DNA of 64,000 nucleotides from Cheiracanthium punctorium (Eukaryota > Arthropoda > Arachnida > Araneae > Cheiracanthiidae): the NCBI GenBank assembly GCA_038373885.1, contig JAWZYV010012518.1:1-64000 (forward strand), given 5' to 3'. The notes under the pieces were generated by a model, which made no database searches, was not told the origin of the DNA, and was given only the letters and a program-made list of their open reading frames with translations. Numbering within the stretch: position 1 is the stretch's first letter; the number at the start of each line of letters is the position of its first letter. Positions 55,055 to 64,000 of the stretch are shown here, piece after piece. Position numbers and translations under genes: made by a program.

Positions 55055-55190
55055 GAAAAAAATAAAACTTTGTAAATAACTTTGTAACCACACATAAAAG
55101 AGTATTTAAACTGCATGTACATTTCGGCCGAAAAATTTCCAGTCTTCTTTAGCAGAAGTCCGCACACGACGTACGTGTATGGAATTTTAA
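55055..55190. repeat. Fragment of the AACTTTGTAAAT fold-back family
   Basis: AATAAAACTTTGTAAATAAC, TTTCGGCCGAAAAATTTCCA and AGTCTTCTTTAGCAGAAG parallel the palindrome at 2373-2605. Confidence 0.55.
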
Positions 55191-55224
55191 TTTTTTATTT
55201 ATTTATTTTTAAAGTAAAAGCTAT

Positions 55225-55473
55225 TTACAATTTCAGCTTGTCTGTCTGTCCTTTCTCTATACCTGAAGTAGATATGTATTAATGGGCACGAAAACATATG
55301 TTACTGCTTTACTATTTGTTACTGAAACTGTTGTATGTAGGTGTGACTAGCTTATTTGGGGACATCCAAGAGAATTCGATACTTTACAGCCTGTGGGCAG
55401 TTCTTGTTCAAAGTGCTTTTTAGATACGTTCACCTCTTTCAATAAATATCTTTCAATAAATAAATAAATTAAA
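55225..55473 (+). repeat. HINE-B repeat fragment
   Basis: TTTCAGCTTGTCTGTCTGTC and following sequence parallels 39900 and 61990, then CAAGAGAATTCGATACTTTA and TGGGCAGTTCTTGTTCAAAG. Confidence 0.5.
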
Positions 55474-55973
55474 TTAAGGTGCAGTGATCCCGCTCTGGGA
55501 ACACCCAACTCTGAAGTTTCGACTGTTGCCAGTCACGAAGAATAGATTGGATTTCTATAAAAATAGTTGCGGGTAACATAGCTCCACAGGAATCCTTTAC
55601 TTTTTAGCACGTCATTTCCCGTCAAAAAATGGTCACGATTATTTTTAACAGCACTGACATCTGCCGAAAAATGGAAGAATGCGAGAACATCTGCAGAGAT
55701 TGCCCAATGCTGAAAAAAGGGCAGCCGTTGCCATCGCTCGACTTAACTACCAGCAAGAGGGCGGACGATCGAAACGTTCATCGCGTGCCACAGATCTAGA
55801 GACCCTTTTTTGACGCAGGGCACAGCCAGCTGCCGTCAAAAAAGGGGTCTCTAGATCTGTGGCACGCGATGAACGTTTCGATCGTCCGCCCTCTTGCTGG
55901 TAGATAAGTCGAGCGATGGCAACGGCTGCCCTTTTTTCAGCATTGGGGAAAGGGTTGCGACTCAAAGGGTTAA
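55474..55973 (-). mobile_element. PBm1 MITE with damaged left end
   Basis: Left border reads TTAAGGTGCAGTGATCCCG; the CCCTTTAACGC of the TIR is lost. The right end TTGCGACTCAAAGGGTTAA is intact. It is followed directly by the captured Amt-intron copy. Confidence 0.85.
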
Positions 55974-56050
55974 ATACTTAACTTCCTAAAACAATTGAAA
56001 GAAAGCAAATAACTGCAATTCTGCAATAGGCATTCAGTACTTAGGCTACC
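55974..56050 (-). other. Captured copy of Amt intron sequence
   Basis: ATACTTAACTTCCTAAAACA and TGCAATAGGCATTCAGTACT are the inverted copy of 19611-19690, about 95% alike. It sits between two PBm1 ends of the same kind. Confidence 0.85.
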
Positions 56051-56112
56051 AGTCCGCCATCTTGCTGGTAGTTAAGTCGAGCGATGGCAACGGCTGCGCC
56101 TCAAAGGGTTAA
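56051..56112 (-). mobile_element. PBm1 end fragment
   Basis: TCCGCCATCTTGCTGGTAGT through GCGATGGCAACGGCTGCGCC, then TCAAAGGGTTAA. An internal deletion joins the arm to the TIR; the TTAA border is kept. Confidence 0.85.
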
Positions 56113-57000
56113 GAGTAATAAACTGATCACAGTGTAGACCTTCAGCCATAAAATCCAAACCAAACAAACCGAAAAGACGTCGGAGTGGATTGCCTGGCCT
56201 GATGAGTACTTCATGGTAAATATAACAGACTTTCAATTTGCATGATGGAGTCTTTTTTCTTCATTGGAAATTTGCTCGGCAAACGATGAAAAACCGAGAT
56301 AATGGCGCTTCCCGCCCACGTCATTGACCAGACACGAGCAAAAAACAGAAAATAAAGTAACACTGCACACAAAACGATGAAACTTCATTTGACAAAGGTC
56401 GATTCTCCAGAGAAAATACTTTTTTTGCTGAAGTAGACGACACTGTGGATACATTTTACATGTCTGATATTGTTTGGGGGGGGAGGAGGGGTTACAGAGG
56501 CGGTCTAGACAAGAAAAATATTTACGCATCTCATACAGAGGGTGTTTCAAAATTATCTGGCACATTTGTAACGGTGTTGGAGGGTGCCAAGATAATTCAT
56601 GGATCGCACAGCAATGTGGGGTCGCAAACGCCATCTTCATGTACTTGGCAACAGAAACTTTACAAGAAGCGTTAAGTAAACTTCCCCTGCCATTTTTTTT
56701 TTTTAGTTAATGGATCTTTTATAGAAACCACGTGACTAAACTGGATTATTTAGAAAATTCCATTATTAAAAACCTTTAAAGCGAATTTTTAAAATATTTA
56801 GATGAGATTTTGAAATTTTGCGAAAATTTATTCAAAATGAAGAGATTTTTTTTTTTTTCTCGTTGAGAAACTACGACTAAAGTGAATGAAATGAAATTTG
56901 GTGGTATAATTGAACTTAAACTATAGCCGTTGAATTTTTTTGAAGATTTAAATTTTGGTACAACTAGCTGTGTGAAAAAGAACTTTTAACTCAGTGGTAC
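56113..57000. other. No supported gene; Tc-type MITE fragment
   Basis: 56535-56665 (ACAGAGGGTGTTTCAAAATT, CACAGCAATGTGGGGTCGCA) is related to the fold-back MITE at 49642. The frames 56233-56675 on both strands contain no recognisable domain. Confidence 0.45.
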
Positions 57001-57004
57001 GCGA

Positions 57005-57080
57005 CTTGCTGGTAGATAAATCGAGCAATGTCAATAGCTGCACTTTTTCAACGCTGGGCAGTATATTCAGATATTCTTCT
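57005..57080 (-). mobile_element. Small PBm1 remnant
   Basis: ACTTGCTGGTAGATAAATCG, GCAATGTCAATAGCTGCAC and ACGCTGGGCAGTATATTCAG follow the PBm1 right arm. No TTAA border survives. Confidence 0.6.
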
Positions 57081-57268
57081 ATATCTATCGGTTTGTTTTT
57101 TGTGTTGTTTTAGTATCAACAAAATTGTTTTTAGAAACATGTCACCAAATTAAAATACAAAACCAAACATCACTTAACTATATGTATTTTACCTATTAGT
57201 TTGTTTTAATATTAATATTTTTTAAGAACTATTGTAAAGTAAAAAGTATGTAAAAATTGTAAAAAGTT

Positions 57269-57460
57269 AGGGCCTTATTATCGCATGGGCAAATCGGGAC
57301 TTTGCCCAGGGCCTCCGGCTCGAAAGGGCCCCCAATTTCAAATATTGTTCTGAAATATATATTTTTATATCAAAATTTTATGAAAAATAAAACAAATTTA
57401 ATATATGAGGGCCTCCAAATTCATCAATGCCCGGGGCCCCGTTGGTCATAATCAGGCTCT
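57269..57460 (+). mobile_element. hAT-like MITE, 192 bp
   Basis: Starts AGGGCCTTATTATCGCATGG and ends GGTCATAATCAGGCTCT, inverted relative to each other. GTAAAAAGTT is repeated directly on both sides (8-bp duplication plus two chance bases). Confidence 0.75.
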
Positions 57461-57470
57461 GTAAAAAGTT

Positions 57471-58155
57471 TATTGTAAAAATTGAATTGTTGAATAAAAC
57501 ACTTCGGGCTCATTCATTCAGCTCTAAACCTTTACCTTGAGCTGTGCCCTGAATTATTAAACTGAAAAAACTGTTCTATATTGATGTGAAAATGGTTGCG
57601 CTTACAACATTTATGAAGGCTTTCAAAATACTCCTCGAATTCTTTCCGGCAAAATATTTTTACGCCGCTTTATGCAAATTTCCTCCCCACAAACATTCTA
57701 TTAAATGTTTATCTCCCATCGTCTTCTGAACTTTAAAATGTGGAAGCAAGCTTTTAATTACCCATGGTGGTCCCGTTTTAAAAGCAAGTTTATTACTCCA
57801 TAGAGGGCGTCATACGAACTTAACGAATTAAAGCCCTGTCAGCAGTTTGGGGGCGTTTGTAAACAAGTCCCGCTAATGAAAAATTCACCGCCCGATCATT
57901 AACTGGGGGCAGAATGATGCAAACGCGTTCTTTCTCAGAATTATTATTTCCGGATGTTCCACGGTTGCGATAAAAGGGAACTGCAATATTTCTTTCAGAA
58001 TGTCAAGTATGATAATGTTTATTTTAGCAACGGATGTCGATACATCGATTAAAAAAAATCCATTATTAATAAATAGGGTGTCCCAAAAAGGGGGGGGGGG
58101 GTAAAGGGCTTTAATTCTTTATCTAATAGATAGGTGGGCAGCTAAAGTGAAAAAA
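57471..58155. other. No gene seen
   Basis: AT-rich with a G-run at 58090-58101 beside GGGTGTCCCAAAAA, which resembles a Tc1/mariner end but lacks a partner. Confidence 0.4.
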
Positions 58156-58817
58156 TCTGGAGTGACTCCACTCGACTTTCCGAACACTTACGATTAAGAT
58201 CATTACCAAGCATGTAAATAAATTTGAATCGATGATAATTCAAACATGTATACCAAATTGAAGCTCAATCGAATGTACCGTTTAAACGCTAGCGTACTTT
58301 CAAGAATTTCCACCCATAGGGCATAATGTAAAAGAAATCTTTGTCGTAGCCCTGTAGGAAAACTATTAAGTCTTATACACACCAAAATCAATACCGGTCT
58401 TAAGATGGTGGTTTATAACATATATACCTAATTTGAGCTCAATCGAATGTATCGTTTAAACACTTGCGCACTTTCAAGAATTCCTCCCCGTAGGCCATAA
58501 TGTAAAAGAAATCTTTGTCGTAGCCCTGTAGGAAAACTATAAGTCTTATACACACCAAAATCAATATCGGTCTTACGATGGTGGTTTATAACATATATAC
58601 AAAATTTGAGCTCAATCGAATGCCCGTTTAGGCGCTATCGTGTTCACTCACATACACACAAACACACATACACACGCACACACATACATACATACATCTC
58701 GTAAAAATAGCATAAATGAATTCAGAATACCTCACAACGTGTCAATACACCAAAATCTCGAAGTCGAATTTTTTCATGATTACAATGCTTTCCTTGCGTG
58801 GTACATGTTCGGAAAGT
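58156..58817 (-). mobile_element. HINE-A copy 5, two central units
   Basis: In reverse: TCTGGAGTGACTCCACTCGA hairpin end, ACTTTCCGAACACT, two central units, CACA microsatellite (58640-58690), and ACATGTTCGGAAAGT. T-run and A-run borders as in the other copies. Confidence 0.88.
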
Positions 58818-59339
58818 AAAAATGCTCAAAATAAGGTCGGAAATAAGACTCTGTTAAGAAAGAATTCCTATCGTAAATTTTTTCGTTTAAATTTGTATAC
58901 AACCCCTGTACAAAAGCATTCCCGGTCATAAAAATGTGCCCCAAACGCTAAAGAGGTGATGTACGAAATTTGAGCATCTCATCATACAACGTAGCAGAGA
59001 TATCTTTAAAAAAAGGTGATCGGGGAACTATACACGATTTTGGATGCAAACAATTATGGCTAAAGTGGAAAAAAGAATTTCTGTATGGCCCCTGAAATGC
59101 GATCATTCGGCATGATTTTTTTTCCTTCGAGAGCCATTGAAAAAAGGATTAAGTCAGCATTATATTTATTTTCATATCTCTGACACTTTTTAAGGTATAG
59201 TTCTCGAATTTTGTATGTCTCCTCATTAGAGTATGGGCCGCATTTTACTAATTGGGAATTGTTTTGTACAGTAGTCACCACCTTATTCGGGTTAAAATCG
59301 GCAGAAACAGAACAAAATGGCCCAATTACACTCGTTTTC
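58818..59339. other. No gene seen
   Basis: AT-rich DNA between HINE-A and PBm1; the frame at 59060-59344 has no recognised domain. Confidence 0.4.
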
Positions 59340-59708
59340 CGCACAGCCAGCTGCGTCTCAAAAAAGGGTCTCTAGATCTGTGGCACGCAATGAACGTTTC
59401 GATCGTCCGCCATCTTGCTGGTCGTTAAGTCGAGCGATGGCAACGGCTGCCCTTTTTCCAGCATTGGGCAATCTATCCACCTGTTCTCGCATTCTTCCAT
59501 TTTTCAGCAGATGTCAGTGCTGTTAAAAATAATCATGACCATTTTTTTTTACGAGAAATGACGTGCTAAAAAGTAAAGGATTTCTCATGGAGCTCTGTCA
59601 CCCGCAACTATTTTTATAGAAATCAAATCTATTCTTCGAGACTGGCAACAGTCAAAACGTCAGAGTTGGGTGTTCCCAGAGCGGGAACACTGCGCGTTAA
59701 AGGGTTAA
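59340..59708 (+). mobile_element. PBm1 MITE lacking its left arm
   Basis: Starts in the palindrome tip (GCACAGCCAGCTGCGTC) and continues through the right arm and tail to GCGCGTTAAAGGGTTAA. The left half and its TTAA are missing. Confidence 0.85.
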
Positions 59709-59765
59709 AACAGGCCTTTAAATTATATAATTTCCGTAAGATTTTACCGATAAAGTATTATTACA

Positions 59766-60145
59766 TTTTTCCCTGTAAAAATTAAAATCTTCTGAACTTT
59801 CGAGGTTTTAGTTAACGAGCTCATTCAACAGTTTTTATTCTTCGGTGCCCAGAAAAGTCGAAAACAAAATAATTCGGTTCAAGTGTAATCGATTCTCAAA
59901 GGAAAAGAACAAGGAAACGAAAAATCTCGATTACCGTCATCTGCAAGTAATGGCTTCCACACACACACAGTGGTGAGAACATCTTAATAGATTCAGGTTT
60001 ATATCACGGCAGGTTTATTTGACGTTCACTCCTGAATGCGAACAAGAATTCACGTTCCAGTGAATAAAATCCTCGAAATGTGTAGTGTTGTTTACATCCT
60101 TTCGCTGAGCTGTGCACCATGAAAGGTGCGTATGTCATACTTTTT
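59766..60145 (+). repeat. Host segment A, first copy of a tandem duplication
   Basis: About 380 bp bounded by T-runs, starting CCCTGTAAAAATTAAAATCT and ending GGTGCGTATGTCATAC. Nearly identical to 61007-61386. Confidence 0.92.
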
Positions 60146-60282
60146 ACTTTCCGAACATGTACCATGTAAGGAAAGTATTGTAATCATGAAAAAATTCGAA
60201 TTCGAGATTGTGTATTTAGACGTTTTGGGGTCTTCTGAATTCATTTATGCTATTTTTACGAGATGTATGTATGTATGTGTGT

Positions 60283-60316
<34 letters not shown>

Positions 60317-61006
60317 TGTGTGTGTGTGGGGAGTGAACACGATAGCTCCTGAACGGGGCATGCGATTGAGCTCAAATTGGGTATATTTGTTATAAACCAC
60401 CGTCGCAAGACCTGTATTGATTTTGGTGTGTATAGGGCTTATAGTTTTTCTACAGGGCTACGACAAAGATTTCTTTTACATTATGGCCTAGGGGGAGAAA
60501 TTCTTGAAAGTGCGCTAGCGTTTAAACGGTACATTCGATTGAGCTCAAATTGGGTATACATGTTATAAACCACCATCTTAAGACCGGTATTGATTTTGGT
60601 GTGTATAGGGCTTATAGTTTTTCTACAGGGCTACGACAAAGATTTCTTTTACATGATGGCCTAGGGGGAGAAATTCTTGAAAGTGCGCTAGCGTTTAAAC
60701 GGTACATTCGATTGAGCTCAATTTGGGTATACATGTTATAAACCACCATCCTAAGACCGGTATTGATTTTGGTGTGTATAGGGCTTATAGTTTTCTCTAC
60801 AGGGCTACGACAAAGATTTCTTTTATGTTATGGCATAATGGCATGGGGAGAAATTCTTGAAAGTGCGCAAGCGTTTAAACGGTAGCATTCGATTGAGTTT
60901 CAATTTGGTATATATGTTTGAATGATTCATCGATTAAAATTTATTTAAATGCTTGGTAATGATCTTAATCGAAAGTGTTCGGAAAGTCGAGTGGAGTCAC
61001 TCCAGA
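60146..61006 (+). mobile_element. HINE-A copy 6, three central units
   Basis: ACTTTCCGAACATGT, long TG microsatellite (60270-60328), three 173-bp units, GTGTTCGGAAAGT, hairpin, CCAGA then T-run. Middle member of a segment A / HINE / segment A / HINE series. Confidence 0.9.
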
Positions 61007-61386
61007 TTTTTCCCTGTAAAAATGAAAAATCTTCTGAACTTTCGAGGTTTTAGTTAACGAGCTCATTCGACAGTTTTTATTCTTCGGTGCGCAGAAAAGT
61101 CGAAAACAAAATAATTCGGTTCAAGTGTAATCGATTCTCAAAGGAAAAGAACAAGGAAACGAAAAATCTCGATTACCGTCATCTGCAAATAATGGCTTCC
61201 ACACACACAGTGGTGAGAACATCTTAATAGATTCAGGTTTATATCACGGCAGGTTTATTTGACGTTCATTCCAGAATGCGAACAAGAATTCACGTTCCAG
61301 TGAGTAAAATCCTCGAAAAGGGTTTTGTTGTTTACTTCCTTTCGCTGAGCTGTGCACCATGAAAGGTGCGTATGTCATACTTTTTT
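61007..61386 (+). repeat. Host segment A, second copy
   Basis: CCCTGTAAAAATGAAAAATC to GGTGCGTATGTCATAC, matching 59766-60145 with few changes (for example one CA fewer in the CA-run). Confidence 0.92.
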
Positions 61387-61859
61387 ACTTTCCGAACATG
61401 TACCATGTAAGGAAAGTATTGTAATCACGAAAAAATTCGACTTCCAGATTTTGGCACATTGACACGTTTTGAGGTCTTCTGAATTCATTTATGCTATTTT
61501 TACGAGATGTATGTAATGTATGTGTGTGTGTGTGTGTGTGTGTGAACACGGTAGCTCCTAAACGGAGCATTCCATTGAGCTCAAATTCGGTATATATGTT
61601 ATAAACCACCGTCGCAAGACCGGTATTGATCTTGATGTGTATAGGACTTATAGTTTTTCTACAGGGCTACGACAAAGATTTCTTTTACATTATGGCCTGG
61701 GGGGGGGGATTATTGAAAGTGCGCTAGTGTTTAAACGGCGCATTCGATTGAGCTTCAGTTTGGTACATATTTGAATTATTCATCGATTAAAATTTATTTA
61801 AATGCTTGGTAATGATCTTAATTGCAAGTGTTCGGAAAGTCGAGTGGAGTCACTCCAGA
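61387..61859 (+). mobile_element. HINE-A copy 7, one central unit
   Basis: Complete ends as in copy 6 but only about one central unit, and a G-run at 61700-61708. Internally it is closer to copy 3 (ACACGGTAGCTCCTAAACGG) than to copy 6. Confidence 0.9.
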
Positions 61860-61984
61860 TTTTTCTCTTTTATACTATGTTTTCAAGAAATATTTAGAGA
61901 AATGTATAATGTTTTTGGTCAACTTCTAGGATTTTAAGGTTTCTCTCAATTTTTTACAAAATTGATAGAACATAGATATTTTAA

Positions 61985-62700
61985 CACTTTCCTAGAAGAT
62001 TGAGAAGTATTTAGGAATTCAGTTTGTCTGTCTGTCCGTCCGAGCTCTAACTCCCGTAAATATGCATCGATTACTACGAAATGTATTTATGTTACTCCTA
62101 TGTACTGTATTCTTGAAAATACTTGTACTCAGATATTCTTGAAAATACGCTATTAGCGGTACCCTATTAAAAGCGGTGGATGCAATATTTATAGTTCTTC
62201 TACAGGAGCACTCAAAAGATTTTTAATACAAAACGCTCTATGGGCAGGCATTTTTTTAAGTGTAATTTAGAGATATTTGGCTGTTTCAACTGAAACAAAA
62301 TCAATACATATTATTAAAGATAAAACGATAAAAATTTCCATCAAAAATAGTGTTTTATCATAAATAATAATTCTTTTCCAGGAGCATTCAAAATAATTGC
62401 AATATATTAAGATCTATGGCCGTTGAGAGTCGTTAATCCATTTCAAGCACAATACACTATGTATAAAAATGTTTTTAACCTTTCACACTTCAGTTAAAAG
62501 ATGGAAACACTTTTTAAACTCTTATGCAGGGTCTCACAAAATTGCATTTATAGTGATTAGACATATTTTAAGATTACCTCCGAAATCTCGCCACATTTAA
62601 GAACAATACATCGCCAAATTTGACGCCAAAATATTGTTTTGTTTCAAAGTGTTTTATGATCAATGCGTCCAGCATGATTTACCTTTCTAGTTGTTTTATA
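61985..62700 (+). repeat. HINE-B repeat, longest copy
   Basis: AGTTTGTCTGTCTGTCCGTC, then TAAATATGCATCGATTACTA and two units with TTCTTCTACAGGAGCACTCA and TTCCAGGAGCATTCAAAATA. The unit word order resembles the HINE-A central repeat (TTTTTCTACAGGGCTACGAC, TTACATTATGGCCTATGG). A GTCY-type run near the 5' end is typical of DINE-1-like elements. Confidence 0.6.
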
Positions 62701-62840
62701 GATCAGTGTTTCCAATCCACTAATCTGCGAAACGGTACCGCGGTTCACGTCAAAATTATTTAAAAAATCAGCAGCAGTTGTCGTTCCAACTAAAAATTAT
62801 GTTTGCATAAAAATTTATTTAATAATGAATAAATTAAAAA

Positions 62841-63630
62841 CTCGGCTGTTCGAGCCTCGTCTGGGGAAACCCCCTAATTTTTTAATTTCATTATCGCCAT
62901 ATTAAAACGATATTAATTGACTCTATCATTTTATCTCTCATCTTTCGTGCATTTCGCCTGGTAACCCTATGTTAAAATTTTTAGGATTGCAATCTATTTA
63001 TAGAAAAATACATGGGATGCCTATTCTACAGCTTACGAAATATTGTAGCAATAGATTAAAGCTATTGCGAACTAACAGCATTTAAATATATGTAAAAAAT
63101 ACATGGGACGGATATTCTACAGCTTACGAAATATTGTAACAATAGATTAAAGCTGATGTGAGCTAATAGTATTTAAAAATATGTAAAAAAATACATGGGA
63201 CGCATATTCTACAGCTTACGAAATATTGTAACAATAGATTAAAGCTGATGTGAGCTAATAGTATTTAAAAATATGTAAAAAATACATGGGACGCATATTC
63301 TACAGCTTACGAAATATTGTAACAATAGATTAAAGTTGATGTGAGCTAATAGTATTTAAAAATATGTAAAAAATACATGGGACGGATATTCTACAGCTTA
63401 CGAAATATTGTAACAATAGATTAAAGCTGATGTGAGCTAATAGTATTTAAAAATATGTAAAAAATACATGGGACGCATATTCTACAGCTTACGAAACATT
63501 GTAACAATAGATTAAAGCTGTTGAATACTAACAACATTCAAATATATGTAAAATTATGTCGCTTTATTGGGACACATTTTTCGGACAATTTTCAATAAAG
63601 GGGGTGAGAGATAAAATGACATAGTCATTA
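62841..63630 (+). mobile_element. Satellite-bearing transposable element, copy 2
   Basis: CGGCTGTTCGAGCCTCGTC, then ATCATTTTATCTCTCATC, about six tandem units of roughly 104-110 bp (ATTCTACAGCTTACGAAATA, ACAATAGATTAAAGCTGATG), and GAGATAAAATGACATAGTCA. The inner units are more alike than the outer ones, as in an array that expanded recently. Confidence 0.8.
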
Positions 63631-63754
63631 TGTTTACATAATAGTTGTTTTCTTGGCTGACGTTGGCTCACGGAATATTTTTCCTATTTTACAACAGCAA
63701 ACCCTTTCATTTGATTAACTTTTCTAATTGAAAATATGTTTCGATCACTTGCGG

Positions 63755-64000
63755 TTTACCTCTTTAACGCGCAGTGTTCCCGCTCTGGGAACACCAAGCT
63801 CTGACGTTCTGACTGTTGCCAGTCACGAAGAACAGATTTGATTTCTATAAAAACAGTTGCAGGTGACATAGTTCCACGAGAATCCTTTACTTTTTAGCAC
63901 GTCCTTTCCCGTAAAAAAAAAAATGGTCACGATTCTTTTTAACAGCACTGACATCTGCTGAAAAACGGAAGAATGCGAGAACAGCTGGATAGATTGCCCC
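63755..64000 (-). mobile_element. PBm1 MITE running off the window end
   Basis: Begins TTTACCTCTTTAACGCGCAG (the TTAA and TIR are mutated) and continues through the PBm1 tail to AGATTGCCCC at the last base. Confidence 0.8.

Noticed and set aside
56233..56710. Overlapping open frames of 135, 76 and 78 residues
   Set aside because: They cover a fragment related to the fold-back Tc-type MITE and have no recognisable domain; the opposite-strand overlap suggests chance.

Overview
The window is intron-rich, repeat-packed nuclear DNA of an animal, most probably an arthropod. The evidence is spliceosomal exons of an animal-type ammonium transporter separated by kilobases of intron, AT-rich non-coding DNA, tRNA-derived SINE-like units, mariner and jockey/CR1-like remains, and dozens of small non-autonomous DNA transposons with clean target-site duplications. 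No bacterial operon, ribosomal RNA or CRISPR array is visible. The species cannot be named from the sequence alone.

Only one host gene is well supported. Three exons of an ammonium transporter (Amt) lie on the minus strand at 27588-27433, 19501-19313 and 16687-16480. They keep compatible splice phases and GT-AG borders, and together encode about 185 residues of the membrane core. The first coding exon and the C-terminal exons were not found and probably lie outside the window. The introns (about 7.9 kb and 2.6 kb) are filled with transposons.

Almost everything else is mobile DNA. (1) PBm1 is a TTAA-flanked, piggyBac-like fold-back MITE with about 17 copies or pieces. (2) PBm2 is a second TTAA MITE of 283 bp, with two copies. 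(3) Many hAT MITEs carry 8-bp target duplications and are often nested. (4) HINE-A has seven copies with the architecture of helentron-associated elements: subterminal inverted repeats, a TG microsatellite, 173-bp central tandem repeats and a 3' hairpin. HINE-B is a diverged relative. (5) Two mariner families are present as deletion derivatives. (6) Single elements resemble Kolobok (TTAA) and PIF/Harbinger (TAA). (7) A 5'-truncated LINE and a possible solo LTR are present. (8) Several local tandem arrays have units of roughly 105-160 bp. A fossil gene of an apparently transposon-derived family at 51.1-53.6 kb is split by three later insertions.

The most informative structures are: a 1.4-kb palindrome whose centre is a symmetrised PBm1 (29.9-31.3 kb); two places where a HINE-A copy is bracketed by a duplicated host segment bounded by T-runs (45.7-46.5 and 59.8-61.9 kb); a pair of paralogous segments that act as empty sites for each other's insertions (39 and 45.5 kb); a piece of Amt intron found again beside a PBm1 end 36 kb away (56.0 kb); and an hAT-in-hAT nest whose inner pair was copied as a unit (15.3-16.4 and 52.2-53.2 kb).

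All calls are by eye. Element ends supported by target duplications are firm to the base. Superfamily names rest on terminal motifs and duplication length, not on transposase sequence, except for the mariner and LINE calls.
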